From positions 97,008-161,007 of the forward strand of contig NZ_NISX01000009.1 of assembly GCF_002591895.1 (NCBI RefSeq): a stretch of 64,000 nucleotides of DNA, read 5' to 3'. Both the position numbers and the translations under genes were made by a program. The notes beneath the pieces were generated by a model. It was not told the DNA's origin and did no database searches. It worked only from the letters and a program-made list of their open reading frames with translations. Positions within the stretch are counted from its first letter, which is position 1; each line of letters opens with the position of its first letter. Positions 1 to 6,665 of this stretch are shown one piece after another. The DNA is from Lacimicrobium alkaliphilum. Lineage in GTDB: Bacteria > Pseudomonadota > Gammaproteobacteria > Enterobacterales > Alteromonadaceae.

Positions 1-314
1 CATTATCCCGCAGTAAAGAGAATCAGCGCGTATCGGAGCTTATTATTCAAGTGCTCGGCCAGTCGACTCTGAATACAAATTTACTGGTCACCATCAGTGG
101 CAGACACTGGCACCGCCTGACGGAAAAAACCTTGTTCATGACCTATATGGAGACCCTGGCAAAGCAGGCACCAGAGCTGTTCAGTGCCATTTTTGCCGAC
201 CTGGTCCGAATCCCATTATTACGGGAACAAATGCTGGGTTTACTGCGAAGCCCGGATAAAAGCCAGCTGCTACTTAAAGCCATTGGGGCGCTATTCAGTG
301 AGCAGGGCCGATGA
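1..314 (+). CDS. C-terminal part of an unknown protein, possibly DUF3549 family (5' end outside window)
   Basis: The reading frame is open from the first bases of the window (first full codon at 3) to a TGA at 312-314, so at least 104 residues of the C-terminus of a longer protein are present. The visible part is mostly helical, with leucine-rich segments such as 'LFMTYMETLAKQAPELFSAIF'-type helices and no catalytic motif I recognise. Its stop overlaps the start of the next gene (ATGA), so the two are probably co-translated. In Vibrio and Alteromonas relatives, DUF3301 genes commonly follow a DUF3549 gene; the family assignment here rests on that neighbour rather than on a motif. Function unknown. 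Confidence 0.55.
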   Translation, partial: LSRSKENQRVSELIIQVLGQSTLNTNLLVTISGRHWHRLTEKTLFMTYMETLAKQAPELFSAIFADLVRIPLLREQMLGLLRSPDKSQLLLKAIGALFSEQGR

Positions 315-613
315 CATTATTTGAACTGATACTGATATTGCTGGTGATTATGATTGGCTGGCAGTTCTGGCGGATCCGCGCCATCAGTGAAAGAGCAAGT
401 GACTATCTGAATCATTACTGTAAAAAACAAGGATTGCAGCTGATCTCGGTATCCAGACGGAAAACCCGCATCAATAGCTACCGGGGCAAGCTGGACTGGT
501 ACACAGAGTTTAACTTCGAGTTTTCCGGTAATGGGGAAGATGCCTACCAGGGACTGTTAACCATGCGTGGTCTTTATGTCACCCAAACAACGCTGCCGCC
601 CTATAGAATTTAG
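311..613 (+). CDS. DUF3301 family small membrane-anchored protein
   Basis: A 100-residue protein that starts with a single hydrophobic segment (about residues 3-20, 'LFELILILLVIMIGWQFW') and continues as a basic cytoplasmic domain of about 75 residues with several tryptophan and aromatic positions. This layout, an N-terminal anchor followed by 'RIRAISERA...YCKKQGLQL', fits the DUF3301 family, whose function is not known. The ATG overlaps the upstream stop by four bases (ATGA), indicating an operon. Family members are often near truC; no truC is visible here because the operon ends at a 755-bp intergenic region. Confidence 0.75.
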   Translation: MTLFELILILLVIMIGWQFWRIRAISERASDYLNHYCKKQGLQLISVSRRKTRINSYRGKLDWYTEFNFEFSGNGEDAYQGLLTMRGLYVTQTTLPPYRI

Positions 614-639
614 TATCGCCAAGAGCACTGCAGACTGAG

Positions 640-905
640 AGAGTAATATCGGCGACGCCTGGGAATGCCTCCAGCAACTCCGACATACTATTGCCAAGGA
701 TGACAGAAGTGCAGGTTATGCAGGAGTAATCATCTGCCCGTCCATCCCTGAACATCGCCGGGGAACGCTCCCTGCAACCCCGGCATACGACTGCCAAGGA
801 TGACAGAAGTGCAGGTTATGCAGGAGTAATCATCTGCCCGTCCATCCCTGAACATCGCCGGGGAACGCTCCCTGCAACCCCGGCATACCGTCCATCCCTG
901 GACAT
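640..905. repeat. Tandem 97-bp direct repeat with degenerate flanking units
   Basis: Two identical 97-bp copies lie at 692-788 and 792-888, separated by 3 bp (period 100). Both begin 'TGCCAAGGATGACAGAAG' and end 'CAACCCCGGCATAC'. A diverged third unit is visible just upstream (about 650-691, 'GGAATGCCTCCAGCAACTCC'), and a short piece of the unit ('CGTCCATCCCTGGACAT') recurs at about 889-905. Each unit contains a CCGGGG/CCCCGG inverted pair. No credible coding frame crosses it; the 72-codon frame on the minus strand merely reads through the repeats. It sits directly beyond the terminator of the CsrB-like RNA. Confidence 0.9.
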
Positions 906-1164
906 AAAATAAAGGCGCGACTAAAAAGTCGCGCCTCTACCGATGATTACTTCCCTATAATGCATACCATTGCTGTATCAGTCCTTGTTTCAAATCCTTT
1001 TGTTGTCCTCTCCTTATCTTCTCAATCATCCTGACTGAGGGGTTCCTCCTGAACCGTTCCCTTTCCGTTTTCCCTTGTTATCGGCCATCCTCAATGCCGA
1101 AATTCTTCATCCTGAAGTTGTCCATCGAATGCGTCCATGACCCATCGTGTTTCCTTGTGACAGG
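905..1164 (-). ncRNA. csrB: CsrB/CsrC-family CsrA-sequestering small RNA
   Basis: Read on the minus strand, this roughly 260-nt stretch has no coding frame but about 16 GGA triplets, most in the CsrA-binding contexts AGGA, CAGGATG and AAGGA (for example near 1145, 1110, 1090, 1030 and 1005). It ends in a 10-bp GC-rich hairpin followed by a T-rich run. It is preceded by a TGC-TATATC extended -10 and, about 178 bp upstream of the predicted 5' end, by a GacA/UvrY/VarA-type box. These are the hallmarks of CsrB/RsmZ RNAs, which titrate the translational repressor CsrA. In E. coli csrB also lies next to syd, queF and ppnN, as here. The 5' end is predicted, not measured. Confidence 0.88.
913..936 (-). 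terminator. Intrinsic terminator of the CsrB-like RNA
   Basis: AGGCGCGACT (913-922) pairs perfectly with AGTCGCGCCT (927-936) around an AAAA loop. On the minus strand the stem is followed by TTTATTTTATG, so the terminator points in the direction of the sRNA. Confidence 0.9.
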
Positions 1165-1170
1165 GATAAA

Positions 1171-1179
1171 GATATAGCA
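1171..1179 (-). promoter_or_regulatory. Predicted extended -10 element of the CsrB-like RNA promoter
   Basis: On the minus strand the bases read TTTGCTATATCTTTATCC; TGC followed by TATATC is an extended -10 element (TGnTATAAT). Transcription would start around 1164. No good -35 hexamer is seen at normal spacing, as expected for an activator-dependent promoter. Confidence 0.5.
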
Positions 1180-1332
1180 AAGGGCGACGTTTACCATAGA
1201 CCTACAAAAAACTTTTCGGATGGAAAAGTACACCGGGTCGGAGGAGGGGGAAATTAGACTTTATTTATCAGTGCTTTAGATGACTCTGTAGGTCTTTATA
1301 CCGATGCATAAAGTCAGATTTTCCTACAGAAA

Positions 1333-1350
1333 TGTAAGATATTTCGTACA
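1333..1350 (-). promoter_or_regulatory. GacA/UvrY/VarA response-regulator box (upstream activating site)
   Basis: TGTAAG-N6-CGTACA differs in one base from the palindromic consensus TGTAAG-N6-CTTACA. Its centre is about 178 bp from the predicted start of the CsrB-like RNA, the distance seen for the GacA boxes of rsmY/rsmZ and csrB-type genes. It lies between the sRNA and the 3' end of the GNAT gene. Confidence 0.75.
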
Positions 1351-1376
1351 AAGCGTAAGGCCTTATTCTTACGCTT
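1351..1376. terminator. Hairpin at the 3' end of the GNAT gene
   Basis: AAGCGTAAG (1351-1359) and CTTACGCTT (1368-1376) form a 9-bp stem that overlaps the stop codon of the minus-strand gene. The T-run lies on the plus-strand side, so its activity as a terminator for the minus-strand gene is doubtful. Confidence 0.4.
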
Positions 1377-2010
1377 TTTGAGTGGCGTTCCGGAACATCA
1401 GCTGGCCGCTAATACGCCCCACCTTAAGTTCGCTCAGATGATGATACTGACCGTGTTCGAAAAAGCTCAGACATTTGGGCAAGGTAACCAGTACGGCAAC
1501 GCCTTCACTGCGGGGCTCTTCACTAACCAGGGTGTCGACCGCGCCCATTAGCAGATGGCCTAAACCACGATGCTGATGATCCGGATGCACTCCGATAAAA
1601 GAAAGAATGTGGTAACACCTTGCGGGCACATTGTCTTTAACCTTTTGCTCTTTTTCCACCATCTGCCGGGTTCCGAATAGCCCGGCGGTAAGCAACATCT
1701 TTAATCGCCAGTGCCAGAAACGACCCGGTCCAAAGCCTGCATCCGGACGCAGAACACACGCCACAGCGAGCAACCGCTGCCCCTCGAAGAGTCCAATCAT
1801 TGGCTGACGAGCCTGCCAGAAAGTAATCAGTTCTTCACGGATTGCGCTGCGCAACCTTGATTCGTATCCTTCTTCTTCTGCTTTAAAAATCTCCACAAAC
1901 AGAGGGTCATCATGATAAGCCTGATACAAAATCGATGAAGCGACCACCAGATCTTCTTCACGCAGGTAAACGGCTTTAATATCATCCGGGTTCAAAGGAG
2001 CTGTATTCAT
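1369..2010 (-). CDS. GNAT-family N-acetyltransferase
   Basis: The predicted 213-residue protein has a GNAT fold signature: the acetyl-CoA binding motif A appears as 'IGVHPDHQHRGLGHLLMG' (Q/RxxGxG/A type) in the C-terminal half, preceded by a beta-strand ending in 'CYHILSF'. The N-terminal part ('FKAEEEGYESRLRSAIREEL', 'PMIGLFEGQRLLAVA') fits acetyltransferases of the small-molecule or peptide type; the substrate cannot be read from sequence. The ATG at 2008-2010 was chosen because the longer open frame (to 2073) would need a TTG start and a poorly conserved leader. It is divergent from the DUF2789 gene; the 105-bp gap should hold both promoters. Confidence 0.82.
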   Translation of the reverse strand: MNTAPLNPDDIKAVYLREEDLVVASSILYQAYHDDPLFVEIFKAEEEGYESRLRSAIREELITFWQARQPMIGLFEGQRLLAVACVLRPDAGFGPGRFWHWRLKMLLTAGLFGTRQMVEKEQKVKDNVPARCYHILSFIGVHPDHQHRGLGHLLMGAVDTLVSEEPRSEGVAVLVTLPKCLSFFEHGQYHHLSELKVGRISGQLMFRNATQKA

Positions 2011-2115
2011 GCAAAAAGTCCGAGAGAGTTGTCTATAGTTATTGTATGTCTGTAACGGTAAAGAATAACTCAAGCGGCCGCCATTGTTAAACGCTTGTTA
2101 AGAAATGGGTGAAAT

Positions 2116-2346
2116 ATGAATATCGGTACCCCCACACTGAAGGACTTATTCAATCAGCTGGGACTCAAAGATGATGAGAGGGCCATTGATCAGTTTATTA
2201 ACACGCATCAGGGGCTGGGCAGTAAAACGAAACTGGAGGATGCACCATTCTGGAATGCATCTCAGGCCAATTTATTGCGCGGTGCCTTGCAGGAAGACGC
2301 CGATTGGGCTGAAATTATCGATCAGTTGAATAGCAGGCTGAGATAA
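2116..2346 (+). CDS. DUF2789 family protein
   Basis: A 76-residue acidic protein matching the DUF2789 pattern almost throughout: N-terminal 'TPTLKDLFNQLGL', a central 'APFWNASQANLLRGAL' and a C-terminal 'EDADWAEIIDQLN'. The family is common in marine Gammaproteobacteria, of normal length here, and has no known function. It has no signal peptide and is predicted to be a small cytosolic helical protein. It is monocistronic, divergent from the GNAT gene and convergent with the DUF3192 lipoprotein gene 45 bp away. Confidence 0.88.
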   Translation: MNIGTPTLKDLFNQLGLKDDERAIDQFINTHQGLGSKTKLEDAPFWNASQANLLRGALQEDADWAEIIDQLNSRLR

Positions 2347-2391
2347 GGCATCCCAGCCATTGACTATATTAAAACGGCTATGCTGCCCTGA

Positions 2392-2751
2392 TTATTTTAT
2401 CGCTGCATAAGCACTCTGGCCCCATCCAATCAGCTCAGCGTCTTTAAATACAAGCGGTGTACACTCATCCATTGTTGTTACACCGTCACCCTCGTTTCTA
2501 TGGGTACGGTAAAACAATACCTGGTAACTCCCGGCATCATTCTGATGAAATTCACTGAAATCAGGGGAACCAAACTGAGACGAAACGTGATCGAAACCCA
2601 GCCCTGGCTTGAGCTGTGCCACCATACGACGATTTTTTGCTTCCTTTTTCTGCCAGTTCCCATCATGGTGATCATCACCGCCTACGGAAATCACGCAGCC
2701 ACTTAAGGTGAAAACCGTTAATACTGACAGTGCCGCTATTGTTTTTTTCAT
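2392..2751 (-). CDS. DUF3192 family lipoprotein
   Basis: The 119-residue product has a lipoprotein signal peptide ending in 'TLSGC' (Cys19), followed by a His/Asp-rich linker ('GGDDHHDG') and a DUF3192 domain: 'LKPGLGFDHVSSQFGSPDFSE', 'VLFYRTHR' and 'TTMDECTPLVFKDAELIGWG'. DUF3192 is distantly related to SmpA/BamE-like folds, in which a 'GxxxxxVxxxxGxPxxS' helix-turn is typical; the molecular role is unknown. A paralogue with a transmembrane anchor instead of a lipobox lies at 8138-8515. Position +2 after the lipobox Cys is Val, so outer-membrane sorting is more likely than inner-membrane retention. Confidence 0.88.
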   Translation of the reverse strand: MKKTIAALSVLTVFTLSGCVISVGGDDHHDGNWQKKEAKNRRMVAQLKPGLGFDHVSSQFGSPDFSEFHQNDAGSYQVLFYRTHRNEGDGVTTMDECTPLVFKDAELIGWGQSAYAAIK

Positions 2752-2950
2752 GTGTACCTCTTAACTGAAAAGGGGGGATTGCGCTTAAGCGATGTGCCCC
2801 TGAATGTGCCTGCACAGATTTAGCAAATTTAAGGCCAAAAGGTAACCGATTGAAAAATATAGACTTAATAAAAAATTATCACTCGATGTTCGTGATAAAA
2901 TAGCCAATCTGACCAGTTTTTAGCAATACCAGCAAGAGACCAACACCACC

Positions 2951-3250
2951 ATGCAGCATCACCACTACATTTTGTCACTGTGCCAGTCACTGGCAAAATC
3001 GGGGAAAACCCCCTCGGTGGCATTAATCAAGAGCCAGGCCAGTCACCCATTGCCGCTACCGGATATCCTCGCGGTGTTGCAGAAATGGAGAAAAGACCCA
3101 AATATTGTACACACCAACGCTGCTCCCGTAGCACCTAATGTGCTGTCCGCAGAACAAAGACTGACAAGACTGGAGTCCCGGGTGGAAAAAATGGAAAAAT
3201 TGTTACAGCAGGTCTTAACAGAATTAAAACAGCCTCCTTACTCAGGCTGA
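2951..3250 (+). CDS. Conserved hypothetical protein, helical N-terminus plus C-terminal coiled coil
   Basis: A 99-residue protein I do not recognise with certainty. Residues 1-45 ('ILSLCQSLAKSGKTPSVALIK...LPLPDILAVLQKW') look like a small winged-helix or KfrA-N-type helical domain; residues about 68-95 ('AEQRLTRLESRVEKMEKLLQ') form a heptad coiled coil, so it probably oligomerises. A DNA-binding role is possible but only inferred. Its last 13 bases overlap the 3' end of syd, which converges on it. The frame has codon use like its neighbours and an ATG after 'CAACACCACC' without a clear Shine-Dalgarno sequence. Confidence 0.65.
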   Translation: MQHHHYILSLCQSLAKSGKTPSVALIKSQASHPLPLPDILAVLQKWRKDPNIVHTNAAPVAPNVLSAEQRLTRLESRVEKMEKLLQQVLTELKQPPYSG

Positions 3251-3801
3251 ACGACTGGTGTTAATTCGGCCAGAAATTCGGCCAGACTTTCTGCCAATAT
3301 TTCTTCAGGCTCCAGACCAACCTGTTCAAGCATCACCTTTCCGGATGCGTTGTCCAGGCTGATAATAAAGTCGTCGTCATCGGTTACCGCAAAAAACAAT
3401 GTCTCCGCTTGTTTCAGGCGTCTTTTCATCAACACATGACCCACCAGGTTTTGCAACAGACGCTCAAAATCATCCTGATTCCAGGCCTGCAGTAACTGCA
3501 ACTCCCCCCTTTGTGTACTGGCGTCAAGCCCTTCGCTCCAGTATCGCCCATAGAAGGTTTTGATATCATCATGAAAGACCATATCCAGAGCACGTTCCGT
3601 GTCGCCGAAATCCCCTTTTTCCCGGCGTTTACAAGGCCTCCACTGAATCATTCCGTCAGGATTTACATCACCGGTTTCGCACTCCGACGGCCAGCTCGCA
3701 TCCCATTGTGTTAATAAAGCCCGGCCCTGGTGTTTATAGGCTTCTGTAAACCCTCTTATAAAATCATCCAGGCTTTGCGACATACTGTTATTCATCTGCA
3801 A
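3238..3801 (-). CDS. syd: SecY-interacting protein Syd
   Basis: The 187-residue protein fits Syd over its length: 'MSQSLDDFIRGFTEAYKHQG', the 'WDASWPSECETGD' segment and the 'FFAVTDDDDFIISLDNASGKVMLE' C-terminal part. Syd is a soluble protein that binds SecY at the inner membrane and is proposed to check assembly of the SecYEG translocon. It is divergent from queF with 63 bp between the starts, the syd-queF pairing also found in E. coli. Two methionines near the start (M1, M3, M7) make the exact N-terminus uncertain by a few residues; E. coli Syd begins nearer the later one. Confidence 0.93.
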   Translation of the reverse strand: MQMNNSMSQSLDDFIRGFTEAYKHQGRALLTQWDASWPSECETGDVNPDGMIQWRPCKRREKGDFGDTERALDMVFHDDIKTFYGRYWSEGLDASTQRGELQLLQAWNQDDFERLLQNLVGHVLMKRRLKQAETLFFAVTDDDDFIISLDNASGKVMLEQVGLEPEEILAESLAEFLAELTPVVQPE

Positions 3802-3864
3802 CCTTATTACGCGATATAATAGAATTTTCTGACATTATACCATCTCCAAATCTCAGGGTAATTT

Positions 3865-4701
3865 ATGCGCGACTCAAACACACCGGCTTCTCTTGCACAT
3901 CTTAGTCTGGGTAAAGCTTCACAATACATCGATCAATACAGCCCTGAACTGCTGCAGCCCGTTCCACGCAGTCTGAACCGGAAAGATCTGGGAATCGTCG
4001 AACAGCAGCCTTTTTCCGGTGTGGATATCTGGAATGGATATGAACTTTCCTGGCTCAATCCAAAAGGCAAACCCTGTGTTGCCGTGTTACAGGCTATCGT
4101 GCCAGCTGACAGCCCCAATCTCATCGAGTCAAAATCCTTTAAACTCTACCTGAACAGTTTTAATCAGTGGAAAGTGGATAACGCAGAACAATTGCGCAAT
4201 ATCCTGCACCAGGATCTGAGCCGTTGCGCCGGTACCAGTGTTGAAGTAAAACTTTTTTCTCTGGACGACAGAAAAGCGTTTCAGGTTCACCCGGGTGAAG
4301 GTGAACTGCTGGATAATCTCGATATTGAAGTCACACAATACCAACCCCAGTCAGACATTCTGAAATGTGGTCATACAGTAGTTAAGCGCCACCATATCAG
4401 TCACCTGCTCAAGTCCAATTGCCTGATTACGCAACAGCCAGACTGGGGCAGTGTCAACATTCACTATCATGGCCGCGAGATTTTGCCAGAGAGCCTGTTG
4501 AGATACCTGATTACTTTCAGGCAGCATAACGAATTTCACGAGCAATGTGTTGAGCGGATTTTCTGTGACATTCTAAACCAGTGCCATCCCGATAAACTCA
4601 GCGTTTACGCCAGGTACACCAGAAGAGGCGGGCTTGACATCAGCCCCTTTCGCAGTAATTTTGAGCAACAGCCAAAATTTGAGCGACTATTGAGGCAGTA
4701 A
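3865..4701 (+). CDS. queF: NADPH-dependent 7-cyano-7-deazaguanine reductase
   Basis: QueF reduces preQ0 to preQ1 in queuosine (tRNA wobble base) synthesis. The 278-residue protein is the long, two-domain proteobacterial form: the N-terminal T-fold half carries the NADPH-binding 'ESKSFKLYLNSFN' (about 88-100), and the C-terminal half holds the nucleophile Cys186 in 'KSNCLITQQPDWG' with the general acid Asp193. The start follows 'CAGGGTAATTT'. It is divergent from syd and followed by a 374-bp gap, so it is probably monocistronic. No preQ1 riboswitch is recognisable upstream. Confidence 0.96.
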   Translation: MRDSNTPASLAHLSLGKASQYIDQYSPELLQPVPRSLNRKDLGIVEQQPFSGVDIWNGYELSWLNPKGKPCVAVLQAIVPADSPNLIESKSFKLYLNSFNQWKVDNAEQLRNILHQDLSRCAGTSVEVKLFSLDDRKAFQVHPGEGELLDNLDIEVTQYQPQSDILKCGHTVVKRHHISHLLKSNCLITQQPDWGSVNIHYHGREILPESLLRYLITFRQHNEFHEQCVERIFCDILNQCHPDKLSVYARYTRRGGLDISPFRSNFEQQPKFERLLRQ

Positions 4702-4806
4702 GAAAGCGCGAAAAAACTGAAAAGAAAACAGAAACACTACAAATCCCCTTTCATTATTTTGAGAATTGAATAAAATAACGGCGGTTTTACAACTGATGGA
4801 CATCAC

Positions 4807-4872
4807 ATGTTACACCCTGCACCTGAAAGACTGCCTTATTATCTGGTTAAACGTCCTCTGAATGACGATTAA
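4807..4872 (+). CDS. Possible 21-residue small protein
   Basis: In the 374-bp gap between queF and the cyclase gene, an ATG at 4807 opens a 21-codon frame encoding MLHPAPERLPYYLVKRPLND plus a final D, ending in TAA. It is followed 33 bp later by a strong intrinsic terminator that no other gene needs nearby, which suggests a short transcript of its own. The ribosome-binding site is weak, an overlapping frame (ATG at 4796) also exists, and I know no family for it, so this is a candidate only. Confidence 0.35.
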   Translation: MLHPAPERLPYYLVKRPLNDD

Positions 4873-4905
4873 CAGGTATGTAAATTGATAATAAAAGTCA
4901 GCATT

Positions 4906-4934
4906 AAAAAGACGGTATGACCGTCTTTTTATTT
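4906..4934 (+). terminator. Intrinsic terminator downstream of the queF/small-ORF region
   Basis: AAAAAGACGGT (4906-4916) pairs with ACCGTCTTTTT (4920-4930) around a 3-nt loop and is followed by ATTTTT. It is rho-independent in form and about 205 bp beyond the queF stop. The A-tract on the left makes it potentially bidirectional. Confidence 0.88.
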
Positions 4935-5075
4935 TTCAGCAGCCCCATAAGACAATCACATCAATAGCCCTTTGTAGCGACGCGCTTCATATTTTCGCTA
5001 ACATATTGTTATAAAAAAATATTCTTAACTAACTTATTAACTATTATACTGGGTGGAACTGCAGTCTGATCCTGG

Positions 5076-6665
5076 GTGAAACAGAAAATGGATAATGGGT
5101 CACAGGTAACAAATACAAAGCTGGATTTGACTAACCAAAACCAGCAGAAAGTACTGCGCAGCTTCAAGCATCAAATCGATACACTGTCTCAGTTTATCCT
5201 CAGATTGAGTAAGTTTTACGAAGGCGCTGTACCGGCACTGGACAAGGAGTTGCAAACCCTCAGGGGACATTTAGGTGGTAAAATTAATTTTACCCTGGCA
5301 GAAGTCAGCGTAGGTAAACTGACGGCGTTGTTGATGGAAAACAGCGACCAGGTCAGACTGCAGAATCAAAAATCACATAATCTTATTGAAAATGCCATTC
5401 AGTCACTGCAGGAAAACAATGGCCTGCCTGAAGCGCTAAAAGAAGATGCTCAGGCGTTTTTACGCCAGGTTCGCCAGAGCCAGGCTTCGGTTTTCACTTC
5501 ATTGCCTCATTTTGAGAAAGCCCTGGAGTTATTTCAAAAGGCGCTGATCAATTTTCAGGCCCGCAAAGCAGAGCCCCCGCCCGGAGAAAGCCTTCCACTT
5601 CAGAACGCCACCCTGGTGCTACACAAAGAGATCACAGACGAGCTGAGAGAGTTGGTCTCACAGCTTACTACCAGTGCAAAAGAAGATCCTCAGTTGAAGA
5701 AAGTCCGTGATCAGTTAGCCAAAGGCCTGGATCATGAACAGCTACTTGAATGTTGTCTGATTATCATCCGCACGATCCTGCGTGAGGTCATTCATGAGCG
5801 AAAACATGCTGAACGATTTGTTTCCAGCCTTCACAGTACATTGGACAAAGTCAGCCAGTCTGTTACCCACTCGATCGAGAAAAGTGAGTCAACGTTCCAA
5901 CTTAAAACCGACAACACGGCACAGTTAAAACAGCAGGTTCTGAATATCGAAGTCGCCATCGATGAAGCCGAGAATATCAAGTTACTGCGTAAGCAGGCTG
6001 GTGAATATCTGGCAAAAATTGCAGCCACCATCGATACGCGGGAGAAAGCGGATCAGGACGAGCAGCGAGTGCTGATGAAACTGCTCAACGAAATGAGAGA
6101 TCAGTTAAGCCATCTGGAACAGGAAACCTCAGAGTATAAACAACGTTTATTGCAGCAAAAATACCGCAGCCACCACGACGAGTTAACCCAGATCCCAAAT
6201 CGCAGCGCCTATAACGACAGAATTGAATTAGAATACCGCCGCTGGCGTCGTTATGGTACCGAGCTGAGTATGGCACTGGTAGATGTTGATCACTTCAAAA
6301 CCATAAATGATAATTATGGCCATGCAGCCGGTGATAAAACCTTGCAGGTCATCGCACAGCAAATGAGTAAATGTTTGCGTTCAACAGACTTTCTCGCTCG
6401 CTGGGGTGGTGAGGAATTTGTACTGCTTTTTCCGCAAACGTCAGAGGGTGAACTAGAAGCTGCGCTGGAAAAAGTACGTTTACAAATTGCCAAAATCCCC
6501 TTCAGGTTTAAACAACAGAGTGTCAAGATTACGGTTTCAATTGGTGCCGCCAGTTTCATTGAAGGTGACGATGTGCACCGTGTATTTGAACGCGCCGATA
6601 GAGCTCTGTATACCGCTAAGACTCAGGGCAGAAATCGTAGCGTGATTGACCAAGGAAAAAAATGA
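5076..6665 (+). CDS. Diguanylate cyclase with long helical N-terminal domain
   Basis: The C-terminal 170 residues form a complete GGDEF domain that makes cyclic di-GMP from two GTP. The signature is GGEEF (about residue 444-448, 'RWGGEEF'), the metal/substrate segment is '[19 protein letters not shown]', and the product-inhibition I-site RxxD is present as 'RSTD' five residues before GGEEF. The first ~350 residues are almost entirely helical and coiled coil, with no membrane segment or recognised sensor domain, so the protein is cytosolic. The GTG at 5076 gives 529 residues; an ATG at 5088 preceded by 'GGGTGAAAC' is an equally good start. The stop overlaps the ppnN start (ATGA), so the two are translationally coupled. 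Confidence 0.92.
   Translation: MKQKMDNGSQVTNTKLDLTNQNQQKVLRSFKHQIDTLSQFILRLSKFYEGAVPALDKELQTLRGHLGGKINFTLAEVSVGKLTALLMENSDQVRLQNQKSHNLIENAIQSLQENNGLPEALKEDAQAFLRQVRQSQASVFTSLPHFEKALELFQKALINFQARKAEPPPGESLPLQNATLVLHKEITDELRELVSQLTTSAKEDPQLKKVRDQLAKGLDHEQLLECCLIIIRTILREVIHERKHAERFVSSLHSTLDKVSQSVTHSIEKSESTFQLKTDNTAQLKQQVLNIEVAIDEAENIKLLRKQAGEYLAKIAATIDTREKADQDEQRVLMKLLNEMRDQLSHLEQETSEYKQRLLQQKYRSHHDELTQIPNRSAYNDRIELEYRRWRRYGTELSMALVDVDHFKTINDNYGHAAGDKTLQVIAQQMSKCLRSTDFLARWGGEEFVLLFPQTSEGELEAALEKVRLQIAKIPFRFKQQSVKITVSIGAASFIEGDDVHRVFERADRALYTAKTQGRNRSVIDQGKK

Noticed and set aside
579..797. 72-codon minus-strand frame with several Cys residues
   Set aside because: It merely reads through the 97-bp repeats and has no RBS or family resemblance.
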